Source: VRUE01 sp036266075
GTDB lineage: Bacteria; Actinomycetota; Thermoleophilia; Solirubrobacterales; 70-9
DNA length: 64,000 nucleotides
Direction of reading: 5' to 3'
Assembly: GCA_036266075.1 (NCBI GenBank)
Contig: DATANV010000007.1
Location: 56,962 to 120,961, forward strand
Shown here: piece by piece, positions 42,076-57,983 of the stretch
Numbering within the stretch: the first letter of the stretch is position 1
Layout of the letters: each line of letters starts with the position of its first letter
Position numbers and translations under genes: made by a program
Notes under the pieces: generated by a model
Seen by the model: the letters and a program-made list of their open reading frames with translations, nothing else
The model's database searches: none
Told to the model about the DNA's origin: nothing

Positions 42076-42546
42076 ATGCCGCGTCGCTCCGCAGCCCAGA
42101 TCCGGCCGGTCGAAGCCGACGCGCGCTTCCGCAACCGCCTCGTACAGCAGGTGATCAACAAGGTCATGCACGACGGCAAGAAGTCGCTCGCCGAGCGCAT
42201 CGTCTACGACGCGCTGGCGATCGTCGGCGAGCGCTCCAAGGACGACGCGGTCGAGGCGCTCGAGGCGGCGATCAAACAGTTGACGCCGGTGCTCGAGGTG
42301 CGCTCGCGGCGCGTCGGCGGCGCCACCTACCAGGTGCCCGTCGAGGTGCCCGCCCGCCGCGCCCGCACCCTGGCCGTGCGCTGGCTGGTCGACTTCGCCC
42401 GCAACCGCCGCGAGTACTCGATGTCCGAGCGCCTCGCCGGCGAAATCCTCGACTCCGTCCAGCAACAGGGTGGGGCTTGGAAGCGCAAGGACGACATCTA
42501 CCGGATGGCGCAGGCGAACAAGGCGTTTGCCCACTATCGGTGGTAG
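42076..42546 (+). CDS. rpsG: Ribosomal protein S7
   Basis: A 156-residue head protein that starts 3' major-domain assembly. The start MPRRSAAQIRPVEAD, the 16S-binding segment NRLVQQVINKVMHDGKKSLA near 20-39, and VGGATYQVPVEVPARRARTL near 81-100 are diagnostic. It forms an operon with rpsL. Repeat element B begins at its stop codon. Confidence 0.98.
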   Translation: MPRRSAAQIRPVEADARFRNRLVQQVINKVMHDGKKSLAERIVYDALAIVGERSKDDAVEALEAAIKQLTPVLEVRSRRVGGATYQVPVEVPARRARTLAVRWLVDFARNRREYSMSERLAGEILDSVQQQGGAWKRKDDIYRMAQANKAFAHYRW

Positions 42547-42547
42547 G

Positions 42548-42670
42548 GAGAAGGGGCACGGGTGCCCCTCTCTTGCGCTGCCTTTTTCGCCGGTCGCGCT
42601 GTCTCTCTCGCTGAGTGATCTGTGCGAAAAAGAGACCGCCGCGCTGCGAGAGAGTGCCCCGCCCCTCTCC
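42548..42670. repeat. Nested-stem element, copy B (inverted orientation)
   Basis: The inner stem is CTTTTTCGC at 42582-42590 with GCGAAAAAG at 42624-42632. The outer G-C pair of copies A and C is replaced by C-G. The core lies on the minus strand (complement of 42607-42623: ACAGATCACTCAGCGAG). The outer arms are complementary but imperfect. It lies immediately after rpsG. Confidence 0.75.
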
Positions 42671-42702
42671 TCGCGCGACGCCACTGGACGAACACCGCCA
42701 CG

Positions 42703-43212
42703 ATGGCGCCTTCCTCTTTAGATTCTGAGCTGGTGGAGCGCCCAATCCTCGCTGTCGACGTTGATGGCGTCATCTCGCTGTTCGGCTCGGAGACGAAGCC
42801 GGATCGGGCCCAGACGCAATTGCAACTCGTTGACGGAGTGCCCCACCTGATCTCGCTGGCCGCCGGCGATCGCCTCAGGCGGCTCTGCAGCAGCTTCGAG
42901 ATGGTCTGGGCGTCCGGATGGGAGGACAAAGCGAACTTCTATCTGCCGTCGCTGCTCGGGCTGGCCGAGTGCCCGCACATCGGCTTCGACCGGGCTGCGC
43001 GGCCGGGCGGTGCCCACTGGAAGCTCGGCGCCCTCGACGAGTACGCCCGTGGCCGGGCCGTCGCCTGGGTCGACGACAACTTCGACGAAAGCTGCCATGC
43101 CTGGGCCGAGCGCCGTCCCGAGCCGACCCTCCTGGTCCCCACCGAACCCCACCTCGGCCTCGAGGAGGCCCACGTCGCCGCGCTGGAGTCGTGGGCTGCC
43201 GAGCTAGACTGA
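42703..43212 (+). CDS. HAD-superfamily protein
   Basis: A 169-residue protein with the HAD motif I at ILAVDVDGVISLFG (DxDG, residues 14-27). A later motif has acidic residues in VAWVDDNFDESCHAWAE. EMVWASGWEDKANFYLP near 68 fits an actinobacterial HAD group related to the Swiss-army-knife RNA-repair HAD domains. It probably acts on a phosphate ester; the substrate is unknown. ATG 42703 is preferred, because upstream in-frame codons lie inside element B. Confidence 0.75.
   Translation: MAPSSLDSELVERPILAVDVDGVISLFGSETKPDRAQTQLQLVDGVPHLISLAAGDRLRRLCSSFEMVWASGWEDKANFYLPSLLGLAECPHIGFDRAARPGGAHWKLGALDEYARGRAVAWVDDNFDESCHAWAERRPEPTLLVPTEPHLGLEEAHVAALESWAAELD
43205..43210 (+). promoter_or_regulatory. 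-10 hexamer TAGACT before the 43217 gene
   Basis: TAGACT overlaps the HAD-gene stop and ends six bases before ATG 43217; leaderless start inferred. Confidence 0.45.
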
Positions 43213-43216
43213 CCCG

Positions 43217-43606
43217 ATGGAGGGGTTCTGGCCCATCTTCTTCCTGCTGGTAGTCCTGAAGATCCCAGTCTTCGGCGCCCTCTGGCTAGTCTGGTGGGCC
43301 AGCAAGGCCCCCGAAGAAGACACCGCCGCCGAGGAAGGCGGCAACGGCCCCAACCGCTGGCGGCCCACCCCCCGCCGTCCCCGCGGCCCGCACCCGAGCC
43401 CCAGCAGCTTCGGGGCACTCCAGCGGAGACCCGGCACCCAGCCAGCCCCGGCCTTGACGGCGATAGGAAGGGACCGGGGTGTCCCTCCCGCGCAGCGGCG
43501 TCCCGTTTTTCGCACAGATCACTCGGCGAGCGGCGCCGCGCGTCCGGCGAAAAACCCAGCAAGCGGGAGGGACACCCCGGTCCCTTCCCCCACCTTCAAG
43601 CCCTAA
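43217..43606 (+). CDS. Small membrane protein whose C-terminus is supplied by repeat element C
   Basis: A 129-residue protein with one N-terminal membrane helix (FWPIFFLLVVLKIPVFGALW, residues 4-23), then an acidic patch (APEEDTAAEEGG) and a Pro/Arg-rich tail. From about residue 84 onward the coding sequence lies within element C (43466-43588), so the last 40 residues are element-derived. The native stop may have been lost by insertion. The family is not recognised. Confidence 0.6.
   Translation: MEGFWPIFFLLVVLKIPVFGALWLVWWASKAPEEDTAAEEGGNGPNRWRPTPRRPRGPHPSPSSFGALQRRPGTQPAPALTAIGRDRGVPPAQRRPVFRTDHSASGAARPAKNPASGRDTPVPSPTFKP
43466..43588. repeat. Nested-stem element, copy C
   Basis: A perfect 26-bp outer stem (43466-43491 with 43563-43588) differs from that of copy A. 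The inner stem GTTTTTCGC/GCGAAAAAC (43505-43513 and 43547-43555) and the core ACAGATCACTCGGCGAG are shared. It lies between the convergent 43217 gene and the flavin monooxygenase. Confidence 0.85.
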
Positions 43607-44918
43607 CCCGCTCCGCCGCCTTCTTCCGCTCCTTCTTCAGATCCCGCAGATACGGGTGGAAGTCCACCTGGATCGTGTGCCGCTTGGACGCCACGTATCG
43701 CTTGCGCATCCTGCGCTCGTAGCCGACGACCTCGTTTCGCATCTCGGCGACCGAGGGCAGCGCCGCGCTCCCGCCGAGCAGGTCCGCCACCCACTCCGCC
43801 TGCGCCTCGGCAACCGGCATGATCGCGCCGAGCGGCTGGATGAAGCCGAGGAAGTAGAGCCCCGGGTGCTCGACCGAGACGACGCGGCGGTAGAGCCGCA
43901 GCCGGTTGTCCTTGGCAACGACCAGCCCGGGGTCGAAGAACGGGAAGCTGATCTTGTAGCCGGTGCAGTAGACGACGAGGTCGATCTCCTCCTCGCTGGC
44001 GTCGGCGAAGCGGACCGTGCGACCGCCGGGGAAGCGGTCGATGTTCGGCTTGACCTCGATGTCGCCGTGGCCGAGGCGAGAGAGCAGCTCGGCCGAGACG
44101 GTGGGATGCGCCTCGAGCAGCTTGTGGTCGGGCTTGGGCAGGCCGTAGGCGGTCATGTCGCCGGCGGTGATGCCGAGCATGCGGCCGATGACGAAGCGCT
44201 GCACCGAGAGTGGGAAGCGAGTCAGCAGCGGCGAGGCCGATTCGTCGGTCGGCTTGCCGTTCATGTACTTGGGCAGGACGTAAGCTCCTCGCCGCATCGC
44301 CAGGAACGTGCGATCGGCGATCCGCGAGGCCTCGACCCCGATATCGGTCGCCGAGTTGCCGATCCCCAGAACCAGCACCCGCCTGCCGCGCAGCACGTCG
44401 GGCTCGCGGTAGTGGTGGACGTGCATCTGCTCGCCCTCGAAGGCGTCGGCACCGGGAAAGGGCGGCTCCGGCCAGCGCGGATCCCAGTGGTGCCCGTTGG
44501 CGACCAGCACGGCCCGGTAGCGCTCGCTCCCTCCGTCCCCGTCGCGTCCCTCGAAGCGAACCTCCCACTCGCCATCGCCCGGCCGCACCCCCACGACCTC
44601 GGTGCGAAACCGGATCCTCCCCCGGAAGCCGAAGTGGTCCACGTAGTCGTCGAAGTACTTGGCGATCTGGAAGTGATTCGGGTAGTCCGGATAGTCCTCC
44701 GGCATCGAATAGGTCGCGTAAGCCATCAGCCCCCGCGAGGTGTTGATGTGCAGTGACCGATAGGCCGACGACATCCCGTTGTCGTTTTCGTAGCGCCAGT
44801 TGCCACCAACCTTCGAACCCTTCTCGAAGCAGTCGAAGGCGATGCCGCGGGCATTCAGCACCTGGCAGGCGGCGATCCCAGAGCTGCCCGCGCCGATCAC
44901 GCAAACCTTCTCGCTCAC
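43596..44918 (-). CDS. Flavin-containing monooxygenase
   Basis: A 440-residue class B flavoprotein using NADPH and FAD to oxygenate small molecules. The FAD motif VIGAGSSGIAA is at residues 6-16. The family fingerprint FEGEQMHVHHY (FxGxxxHxxxY) lies near 158. The NADPH motif VLGIGNSATDI follows near 180, and YCTGYKISFPFFD lies near 308. It is cytosolic. GTG 44918 is chosen because TAGATT (minus strand, 44926-44931) lies seven bases upstream; TTG 44927 is an alternative. The substrate is unknown. It sits inside the accessory island between fusA and rpoC. Confidence 0.9.
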   Translation of the reverse strand: MSEKVCVIGAGSSGIAACQVLNARGIAFDCFEKGSKVGGNWRYENDNGMSSAYRSLHINTSRGLMAYATYSMPEDYPDYPNHFQIAKYFDDYVDHFGFRGRIRFRTEVVGVRPGDGEWEVRFEGRDGDGGSERYRAVLVANGHHWDPRWPEPPFPGADAFEGEQMHVHHYREPDVLRGRRVLVLGIGNSATDIGVEASRIADRTFLAMRRGAYVLPKYMNGKPTDESASPLLTRFPLSVQRFVIGRMLGITAGDMTAYGLPKPDHKLLEAHPTVSAELLSRLGHGDIEVKPNIDRFPGGRTVRFADASEEEIDLVVYCTGYKISFPFFDPGLVVAKDNRLRLYRRVVSVEHPGLYFLGFIQPLGAIMPVAEAQAEWVADLLGGSAALPSVAEMRNEVVGYERRMRKRYVASKRHTIQVDFHPYLRDLKKERKKAAERVRA

Positions 44919-44925
44919 GGCAGGC

Positions 44926-44931
44926 AATCTA
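44926..44931 (-). promoter_or_regulatory. -10 hexamer TAGATT before the flavin monooxygenase gene
   Basis: Minus-strand TAGATT, seven bases before GTG 44918. Confidence 0.5.
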
Positions 44932-45066
44932 GCGGAGAGAGCGCCCCCGGGGGTCCAATCGAGATCGACTCGCGCCGCAGCAGCTCTTCTCGACTATACA
45001 ACTATATTCGCTGATAATTCACCGCCTCGGCCCGGCGCCGGGGCAACTCGGACAGAGGAGAGAAAG

Positions 45067-45774
45067 ATGACCCGCAACCTGAAAACGTCGGGAGCGGTCC
45101 TGATGACGACGCTGGCGCTCGGCCTCGCAGGGGCCTCCGTTGCCTCGGCGAGCACCTTCGACCACACGTTCTACGCGCACGGGAGCCAGCTCACATTCTC
45201 ACAGGACCCGAGCTTCGAAGGAGGGGTTCAGAAATTCATCATTCCGGGCAAAGCGACGGTGAGCTGCACCGAAGTGATGGCGTCTGGCTCGTTCGCCGAA
45301 CCGGAAAAAGGCACCCCGGAAATCCTGGTGCACCCCGTCTACAACAAAAACGAAAACACCTGCACCAACTCGGCCATCGGCAAAACCAAAGTCGGAACGG
45401 TGGGCTGCGACTACCTCTTCACAGGCCAGACAGACTTTGCCGGCCATGCCGAACTCCACTTCGAATGCGAACAGGAAAAAGAAATCAGGCTGGAATCGAC
45501 CGGCTGCACGATCCGGGTGCTTCCCCAGACCGCGACTGAAGCGGGAATCCACTTCTTCCACAGCGGCGGGGAAGGCACAACAGAAAAAGCGCTGACAGTC
45601 CTGATCACAGCCGGAGGGATCCGTTACAAATCCTCGGCCGGCTGCCAACTCGTCGGCATCCCGGCGGAAGGCACGAACATGGAACTCTCCGGCGCGCTCT
45701 CGGGCAAAGCCTACAAAGACGAAGCCCACACCGAACAGGCTGGTCTCTGGACAACGGAAAAAGAAACACCGTAG
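45067..45774 (+). CDS. Secreted cysteine-rich protein of unknown function
   Basis: A 235-residue protein with a signal peptide (residues 1-29, VLMTTLALGLAGASVASAS). The mature part is β-rich in appearance, with at least seven cysteines in motifs such as TVSCTEVM, NTCTNSAIG, VGCDYLF and AGCQLVG, suggesting disulfides. It uses AAA and GAA codons far more than its neighbours and is visibly less GC-rich, hinting at different origin or selection. A strong GAGGAGAG precedes ATG 45067. No family is recognised. It is convergent with rpoC across a perfect 11-bp hairpin. Confidence 0.75.
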   Translation: MTRNLKTSGAVLMTTLALGLAGASVASASTFDHTFYAHGSQLTFSQDPSFEGGVQKFIIPGKATVSCTEVMASGSFAEPEKGTPEILVHPVYNKNENTCTNSAIGKTKVGTVGCDYLFTGQTDFAGHAELHFECEQEKEIRLESTGCTIRVLPQTATEAGIHFFHSGGEGTTEKALTVLITAGGIRYKSSAGCQLVGIPAEGTNMELSGALSGKAYKDEAHTEQAGLWTTEKETP

Positions 45775-45798
45775 CCGGCCAGCAAAGAAGCCATCCGT

Positions 45799-45831
45799 GA
45801 AGCGGGGTGCCCGGGCGGGCCACCCCGCTTC
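45799..45831. terminator. Bidirectional hairpin between the secreted-protein gene and rpoC
   Basis: GAAGCGGGGTG (45799-45809) and its perfect complement (45821-45831) flank an 11-nt loop and abut the rpoC stop codon. It probably terminates both convergent units. Confidence 0.65.
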
Positions 45832-53447
<7,616 letters not shown>

Positions 53448-53601
53448 GTCGGCGACTCCTCAGACGGTCAGAGGGACGTGGATACAGCGCAGATGCGAGC
53501 AGGGGATGACAACAGGCGCGCGACCGCGAAAAATAACATACGACCGTGCTCGGCCGTCGGATCGGCTCTGCGCCTGGGATCCGTTCGCGGTCGATGCGCT
53601 T

Positions 53602-53997
53602 TTATTTGAGCTCGACGGTGGCTCCGGCCTCCTCGAGTTCCGCTTTGATCTTCTCGGCCTCGTCGCGCTCGGCACCCTCTTTGATCGCTTTCGGGGCCTC
53701 GTCGACCAGCGCCTTGGCCTCTTTGAGGCCCAGCCCGGTGGCGGCGCGAACGACCTTGATCACGGGAACCTTCTGGCCGCCGACCTCGGTCAGGACCACG
53801 TCGACCGTCGAAGACTCTTCGCCGCCGTCGGCACCGTCGCCGCCCGGCGCGCCCGCGGCCGCCGGAGCCGCTGCCGCGACCGCGGTCGCGGAGACGCCGA
53901 ACTCCTCCTCGAGCGCTTTGATCCGCTCGGAGAGCTCGAGCACCGAGATGCCTTTTAGCTCCTCGATCCAATCCTCGGTTGAGATTTTAGTTGCCAT
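53602..53997 (-). CDS. rplL: Ribosomal protein L7/L12
   Basis: A 131-residue stalk protein recruiting translation GTPases. The N-terminal dimerisation helices (LSERIKALEEEFGV) are joined by an Ala/Gly hinge (AAAAPAAAGAPGGDGADGG) to the C-terminal factor-binding domain, with KVVRAATGLGLKEAKALVD near 80-98. Its start overlaps the rplJ stop by one base. Confidence 0.97.
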   Translation of the reverse strand: MATKISTEDWIEELKGISVLELSERIKALEEEFGVSATAVAAAAPAAAGAPGGDGADGGEESSTVDVVLTEVGGQKVPVIKVVRAATGLGLKEAKALVDEAPKAIKEGAERDEAEKIKAELEEAGATVELK

Positions 53998-54521
53998 CAG
54001 GCCTCTTTCTCCTTTTGTTCTTGCAGCTGCTGAAGTTGATTGGCGAGCCCGGAGACCATCGATCCGAGACCGCGGACCAGGCCGGTGATCGGGCTGGCGA
54101 CGACGCCGGCCAGCTGGCCGTTGAGCACTTCGCGCGCCGGCAGGCGGGCGATCGACTTGAACTGGTCCTCCTCGAGGCTGGTCCCGTCCATGAAGCCGCC
54201 CTTGAAGGTGAGGACCTCGTGCTCTTTGTTGAAGGTCGAGATCACCTTGGCGGCCATCGCGGTGTCGCCACGGACGAAGGCGAGGGCCGTCGGGCCCTGC
54301 AGCAGCTCGCCGAGGCGCTTCTCGCCGACCTGCTCGGCGGCGCGTTTGGTGAGCCGGTTCTTGACGACGCGGAAGCTGGCGTCCGCGTCGCGCAATTTGC
54401 CCCGCAGCTCAGCCGCCTGCGGAACGCTGATGCCGCGGTAGTCGACCGCGAAGATCGCCTCGGCGGCCTCTATCTGGGCCGCGATCTCCTCAATGGCTTG
54501 TGCCTTCTCGTCTCTATTCAT
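53997..54521 (-). CDS. rplJ: Ribosomal protein L10
   Basis: A 174-residue stalk base. AIFAVDYRGISVPQAAELRG near 22-41 and VVKNRLTKRA near 52 are typical; the C-terminal helix (QLQQLQEQKEKEA) binds L7/L12 dimers. A 64-bp gap to rplA could hold the L10 autoregulatory leader, but I did not fold it. Confidence 0.96.
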   Translation of the reverse strand: MNRDEKAQAIEEIAAQIEAAEAIFAVDYRGISVPQAAELRGKLRDADASFRVVKNRLTKRAAEQVGEKRLGELLQGPTALAFVRGDTAMAAKVISTFNKEHEVLTFKGGFMDGTSLEEDQFKSIARLPAREVLNGQLAGVVASPITGLVRGLGSMVSGLANQLQQLQEQKEKEA

Positions 54522-54585
54522 GTCTCACCTGCACCGGGCTTATGGCTGGGCCGCCGGTGGTCTGGGGTTCGCGCGGCGGGGGAGT

Positions 54586-55350
54586 TTAGGCGGTTGCCGG
54601 CTCCGGTGCGGCCTCGGCCGGAGCCTCTGCGGCGGCTTGCGCCCCGGGGGCGGCCTCGCGCTCGCCGGTCTTGCCGGCGTCGACGCGGATGCCGGGGCCC
54701 ATCGTCGTGGTCAGCGTCGCCGAGAGGATGTATTTGCCCTTCGCCGAGGAAGGCTTGGCGCGGAGCACCTCGTCGATCACCGCCAGGCAGTTGTCGAGCA
54801 GCTGCTGCTGGTCGAAGCTCGCCTTGCCGATCGCCATGTGGATGATCGCCTGGCGATCGGTGCGGTATTCGACCTTGCCCGACTTCGACTCGCCGACCGC
54901 TTTCTCGACGTCGTCGGTGACGGTGCCGACCTTCGGGTTCGGCATCTTGCCCTGCGGGCCGAGCACCCGGCCCAGCTGGCCGACGCCTTTCATCATGTCC
55001 GGCGTCGAGATCGCCACGTCGAAATCGGTCCAGCCCTCCTGCACTTTCTCCACCAGGTCCTGACCGCCGACGAAGTCGGCGCCGGCCGCCTCGGCGTCGC
55101 GCGCCTGCTGGCCCTGGGCAAAGACCGCGACCGTCACGTCCTTGCCGAGCCCGTGCGGCAGCGCCAGCGTGCCGCGCAGCTGCTCCTCGGCGTGGCGCAC
55201 GTTGACGCCGAGCCGCAGGTGCAACTCGACCGTCTCGTCGAAGCCGGCGCTGGCGGTCTCCTTGATCAGGGCGACGGCCTCGGCCGGCGGGTAGGCGCGC
55301 TCGCGCTGCACCTTGTCGATCTGTTTGCGGTAGCGCTTGCCGTGGGCCAT
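54586..55350 (-). CDS. rplA: Ribosomal protein L1
   Basis: A 254-residue protein of the mobile stalk. KTASAGFDETVELHLRLGVN-type segments near 31-50, the domain II region, and GPQGKMPNPKVGTVTDDV near 130-147 are diagnostic. The last 25 residues are an Ala/Glu/Pro-rich extension. It often represses the L11 operon in other bacteria. It follows rplK by two bases. Confidence 0.97.
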   Translation of the reverse strand: MAHGKRYRKQIDKVQRERAYPPAEAVALIKETASAGFDETVELHLRLGVNVRHAEEQLRGTLALPHGLGKDVTVAVFAQGQQARDAEAAGADFVGGQDLVEKVQEGWTDFDVAISTPDMMKGVGQLGRVLGPQGKMPNPKVGTVTDDVEKAVGESKSGKVEYRTDRQAIIHMAIGKASFDQQQLLDNCLAVIDEVLRAKPSSAKGKYILSATLTTTMGPGIRVDAGKTGEREAAPGAQAAAEAPAEAAPEPATA

Positions 55351-55352
55351 GG

Positions 55353-55775
55353 CTATTTCACGTCGACGCCCATAGAGCGGGCGGTGCCGGCGATGATCTT
55401 CGAGGCGGCGTCGAGGTCGTTGGCATTGAGGTCGGGCATCTTGCGCTCGGCGATCTGGCGGACCTGGTCCATCGAGATCGTGCCGACTTTGTTGACGTGC
55501 GGCTCGCCCGAGCCCTTTTTGATGCCGATCGCTTCGCGGATCAGCACCGCGGCGGGCGGCGTCTTGGTGATGAAGTCGAAGGAGCGGTCCTCGTAGACGG
55601 TGATCTCGACCGGGATGATCGTGCCGCCTTCGCTCTGCGTCTGCGCGTTGAAGGCTTTGCAGAACTCCATGATGTTGACGCCGTGCTGGCCCAGGGCGGG
55701 GCCGACCGGCGGCGCCGGGTTGGCGTTGCCCGCCTGGATCTGCAACTTGATGAGAGTGAGGACTTTTTTGGCCAT
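55353..55775 (-). CDS. rplK: Ribosomal protein L11
   Basis: A 140-residue GTPase-centre protein. KLQIQAGNANPAPPVGPALG near 9-28 is the N-terminal signature contacting 23S rRNA; the C-terminal RNA-binding domain ends DAASKIIAGTARSMGVDV. It is the target region for thiostrepton-type antibiotics. It follows nusG as usual. Confidence 0.97.
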   Translation of the reverse strand: MAKKVLTLIKLQIQAGNANPAPPVGPALGQHGVNIMEFCKAFNAQTQSEGGTIIPVEITVYEDRSFDFITKTPPAAVLIREAIGIKKGSGEPHVNKVGTISMDQVRQIAERKMPDLNANDLDAASKIIAGTARSMGVDVK

Positions 55776-55801
55776 CGGATCGGGGAGGGTAGCGGGCCTG
55801 G

Positions 55802-56326
55802 CTAGATCTTCTTTACCTGGTCGTAATTGACCTCCACGGGGGTCTCGCGGCCGAAGATCGAGACCAGCACCTTGAGTTTGGCCGCGTCCTCGTTGATCTC
55901 GGCGATCTCGCCGGAGAAGTCGGAGAGCGGGCCGGAGATGACCTTGACCGACTCGCCGATCGAGAACTGCGCCTGGGTGCGGGGCCGCTCGGCGGTCTCG
56001 CGGTGCAGCAGGCGGTCGACCTCCGGTTTGGAGAGCGGCACCGGCTTGTCGCGCTGGCCGACGAAGCCGGTGACCCCGGGGGTGTTCTTGACCAGGCCCC
56101 AGGCGTCGTCGGTCATCTCCATGTTGACCAGGACGTAGCCGGGCATCGTCCGTTTCTCCTTGGGCTCTTTCTGGCCTTCTTTGTTGAGCTCCATCACCTG
56201 CTCGGTCGGCACCACGACCTGGCGCACGTTGCGGTTCTGGCTCATCGTCTGAACCCGGTGCTCGAGGTTGTGCTTGACCTTGTTCTCGTGCCCGGAGTAG
56301 GTGTTGATCACGTACCAGCGATACAT
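55802..56326 (-). CDS. nusG: Transcription elongation factor NusG
   Basis: A 174-residue factor coupling transcription to Rho and translation. The NGN domain begins MYRWYVINTYSGHENKVKHN and includes MPGYVLVNMEMTDDAW near 62. The KOW domain is near 122-145 (GESVKVISGPLSDFSGEI). ATG 56326. It lies between secE and rplK. Confidence 0.97.
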   Translation of the reverse strand: MYRWYVINTYSGHENKVKHNLEHRVQTMSQNRNVRQVVVPTEQVMELNKEGQKEPKEKRTMPGYVLVNMEMTDDAWGLVKNTPGVTGFVGQRDKPVPLSKPEVDRLLHRETAERPRTQAQFSIGESVKVISGPLSDFSGEIAEINEDAAKLKVLVSIFGRETPVEVNYDQVKKI

Positions 56327-56358
56327 CTCTGAGGATTGCCCTTCTCTGTGGATCCCGG

Positions 56359-56883
56359 CTAAAGGATCTGCTTGACGAGGAAGCTGAAGGCGCTGTCGAG
56401 GGCGCCGAGGTAGGCGCCCGCCACGGCGACGAAGAGGACCGTCACCGCGGTCGCCTGGACGAGCGTGTCGCGATCCGGCCACTGGACTTTGCGCAGCTCG
56501 GCCCAGCAGGAGAGGAGAAAGCCGATGACGCCACCGCGCTGGCGCTCCGTCTGCGCCTGTTTCTGCTTGCGGGCGATCTGCTCGCGCTCGCGACGCTTCT
56601 GCTCCTCGCGCTTGCGCTTTTCGGCTTCTTTGGCCTGCTTGGCCTCGGCGCGCTTCTGGGCGCGGGAAGGCTTCGGCGCGTCGGGGGTCTCGAGCTCGGC
56701 TTCGGGGGCGCCGACCGCCATCCCGGCCTCGACCGCCTCGACCTCGGCGACCTCGCCGGAGACGCCGACCTGGGTGTCGTGCTGAGCGCGAGTCTGGGAG
56801 ACACGCTTCTCGCCGCCGCGTTTCTGCTCCTCGGCTTCGCGGGCGCGGCGCTCGGCCTTGCGCTGGGCGCGCGTCTTGGCCAC
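56359..56883 (-). CDS. secE: Preprotein translocase subunit SecE with long charged N-terminal region
   Basis: A 174-residue SecE. The conserved part is C-terminal: an amphipathic helix (LSCWAELRKVQWPDRDTLVQ) and one membrane helix near 145-165. The first 110 residues are highly charged, with a coiled-coil-like run (EKRKREEQKRREREQIARKQ), more than twice the usual length. GTG 56883 overlaps the rpmG stop by one base. Order secE-nusG-rplK is standard. Confidence 0.93.
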   Translation of the reverse strand: MAKTRAQRKAERRAREAEEQKRGGEKRVSQTRAQHDTQVGVSGEVAEVEAVEAGMAVGAPEAELETPDAPKPSRAQKRAEAKQAKEAEKRKREEQKRREREQIARKQKQAQTERQRGGVIGFLLSCWAELRKVQWPDRDTLVQATAVTVLFVAVAGAYLGALDSAFSFLVKQIL

Positions 56884-57047
56884 TAGCGCGTCTCCTTGTG
56901 CGCCGTGTGCTTGCCACACCAGTGGCAGAACTTGCGCAGCTCGATCCGGTCCGGCGAGTTGCGCCGTGACTTGTTGGTCTGGTAGTTGCGCCGCTTGCAG
57001 TCTTCGCAAGCCAGCGTCACCGCGATGCGGACATCTCCGCGTGCCAT
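56883..57047 (-). CDS. rpmG: Ribosomal protein L33, zinc-binding form
   Basis: A 54-residue protein with four zinc ligands in LACEDCKRRNYQT and KFCHWCGKHTAH. ATG 57047 has GGAG just upstream. The order rpmG-secE-nusG is standard. A TATTCT -10-like box lies on the minus strand near 57118-57123. Confidence 0.95.
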   Translation of the reverse strand: MARGDVRIAVTLACEDCKRRNYQTNKSRRNSPDRIELRKFCHWCGKHTAHKETR

Positions 57048-57160
57048 GTCTCCCTCGTTGCCGTACGGAAGCCGTTACAAGGAAAAACCTCGGGCCCAGG
57101 GCACGAGGCTGAGTCGAAGAATAGCGCTCTCCGGCTGACCGGTGCCCCTTGGCCAGCTAC

Positions 57161-57655
57161 CTACGGCTCGGGCTCGGCGTCGGGGTCGGTGAGGGCCGCG
57201 ACATCGGCGAGATCGACGGGGCGCCCGCGCGCCAACTTCATCTGAATCAAGTCATCGAGCCCGACGACCGGCACCTCGATGTCGCCGAGCATCACCCGCA
57301 GCGCCCGCTTGCGCAGCTCCGCGAAGGAGCGACCTCCCGGCACCTCATGCATGACGTCGATTCCCCCGTTCGGCGTCGCGAACTGCCAGATCGTGGCCCG
57401 GGAGAACATCTCTGCATCGACGCTTGCAGTCTCCTGGCCGGGGTTGAGAACACGAGCCTCGAGAGTGCGAAGGGCAGTGGCGAGGCGCTCTAAATTCGTT
57501 GGGTCGGGCGCGGGGATGAGATCGGCGTCGTTGGTGGTTCGAACATGCCCATGCGTTTGCACCGCCAGGCCGCCTATCAATACGTACCCGACCTCGCTTT
57601 CCTCGAGAACGCGCAGGATTCGCTCCGCGTCAAGCGGCTCGTCAATTCCGGGCAC
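57161..57655 (-). CDS. Nucleotidyltransferase-fold protein, probable AbiEii-type toxin component
   Basis: A 164-residue protein whose core GYVLIGGLAVQTHGHVRTTN is followed by DADLIP. The GG ... DxD pattern belongs to nucleotidyltransferase-like toxins and DUF6036/AbiEii relatives. I favour GTG 57655, with GGAGG three bases upstream, over TTG 57718, which overlaps the HTH gene more deeply. It lies directly downstream of an HTH regulator, overlapping by 14 bp, the layout of a toxin-antitoxin pair. Toxicity is inference. Confidence 0.7.
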   Translation of the reverse strand: MPGIDEPLDAERILRVLEESEVGYVLIGGLAVQTHGHVRTTNDADLIPAPDPTNLERLATALRTLEARVLNPGQETASVDAEMFSRATIWQFATPNGGIDVMHEVPGGRSFAELRKRALRVMLGDIEVPVVGLDDLIQMKLARGRPVDLADVAALTDPDAEPEP

Positions 57656-57974
57656 GTGCCTCCCGTCCAGCCGCCGCAAGACGTCCCGCCATGCGATTCC
57701 ACGAGGTCCCGAGCGCAAGACGTTCGGCCGGCGAGCGTTCCGCCGCCGCCCGTCGGTGAAGCGGGTCGTAATCCCGCCCTGGCGGAACGCCGGTCAACTC
57801 CAGGCTCTCTCCCATTGCCCTCAGCCAGAGGTCGAGCGTCTCGACACTCGGCGATATCTCGTCCGCCTCGAGGCGGCTGACGGCGGATTGCCGGGTACCG
57901 ACACGACGCGCCAGGCGCTCTTGGCTAAGGCCACGACGGAGCCGCACTGCGCGAACCAGCTCGCCTGGAGTCAT
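57642..57974 (-). CDS. XRE-family HTH regulator, probable antitoxin
   Basis: A 110-residue DNA-binding protein. The Cro/CI-type HTH is at residues 3-58: LVRAVRLRRGLSQERLARRV with SAVSRLEADEISPSVETLD. The C-terminal part is a short, arginine/alanine-rich tail. ATG 57974. A near-palindrome ATTACAAATATGTGAT at 57984-57999 lies 9 bases upstream and may be its operator. It is followed by the nucleotidyltransferase gene. Confidence 0.8.
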   Translation of the reverse strand: MTPGELVRAVRLRRGLSQERLARRVGTRQSAVSRLEADEISPSVETLDLWLRAMGESLELTGVPPGRDYDPLHRRAAAERSPAERLALGTSWNRMAGRLAAAGREARARN

Positions 57975-57983
57975 ACCCAGATT

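Noticed and set aside
42622..42702. N-terminal extension of the HAD protein into element B
   Set aside because: The 27 extra codons come from the repeat core; ATG 42703 gives the natural HAD start.
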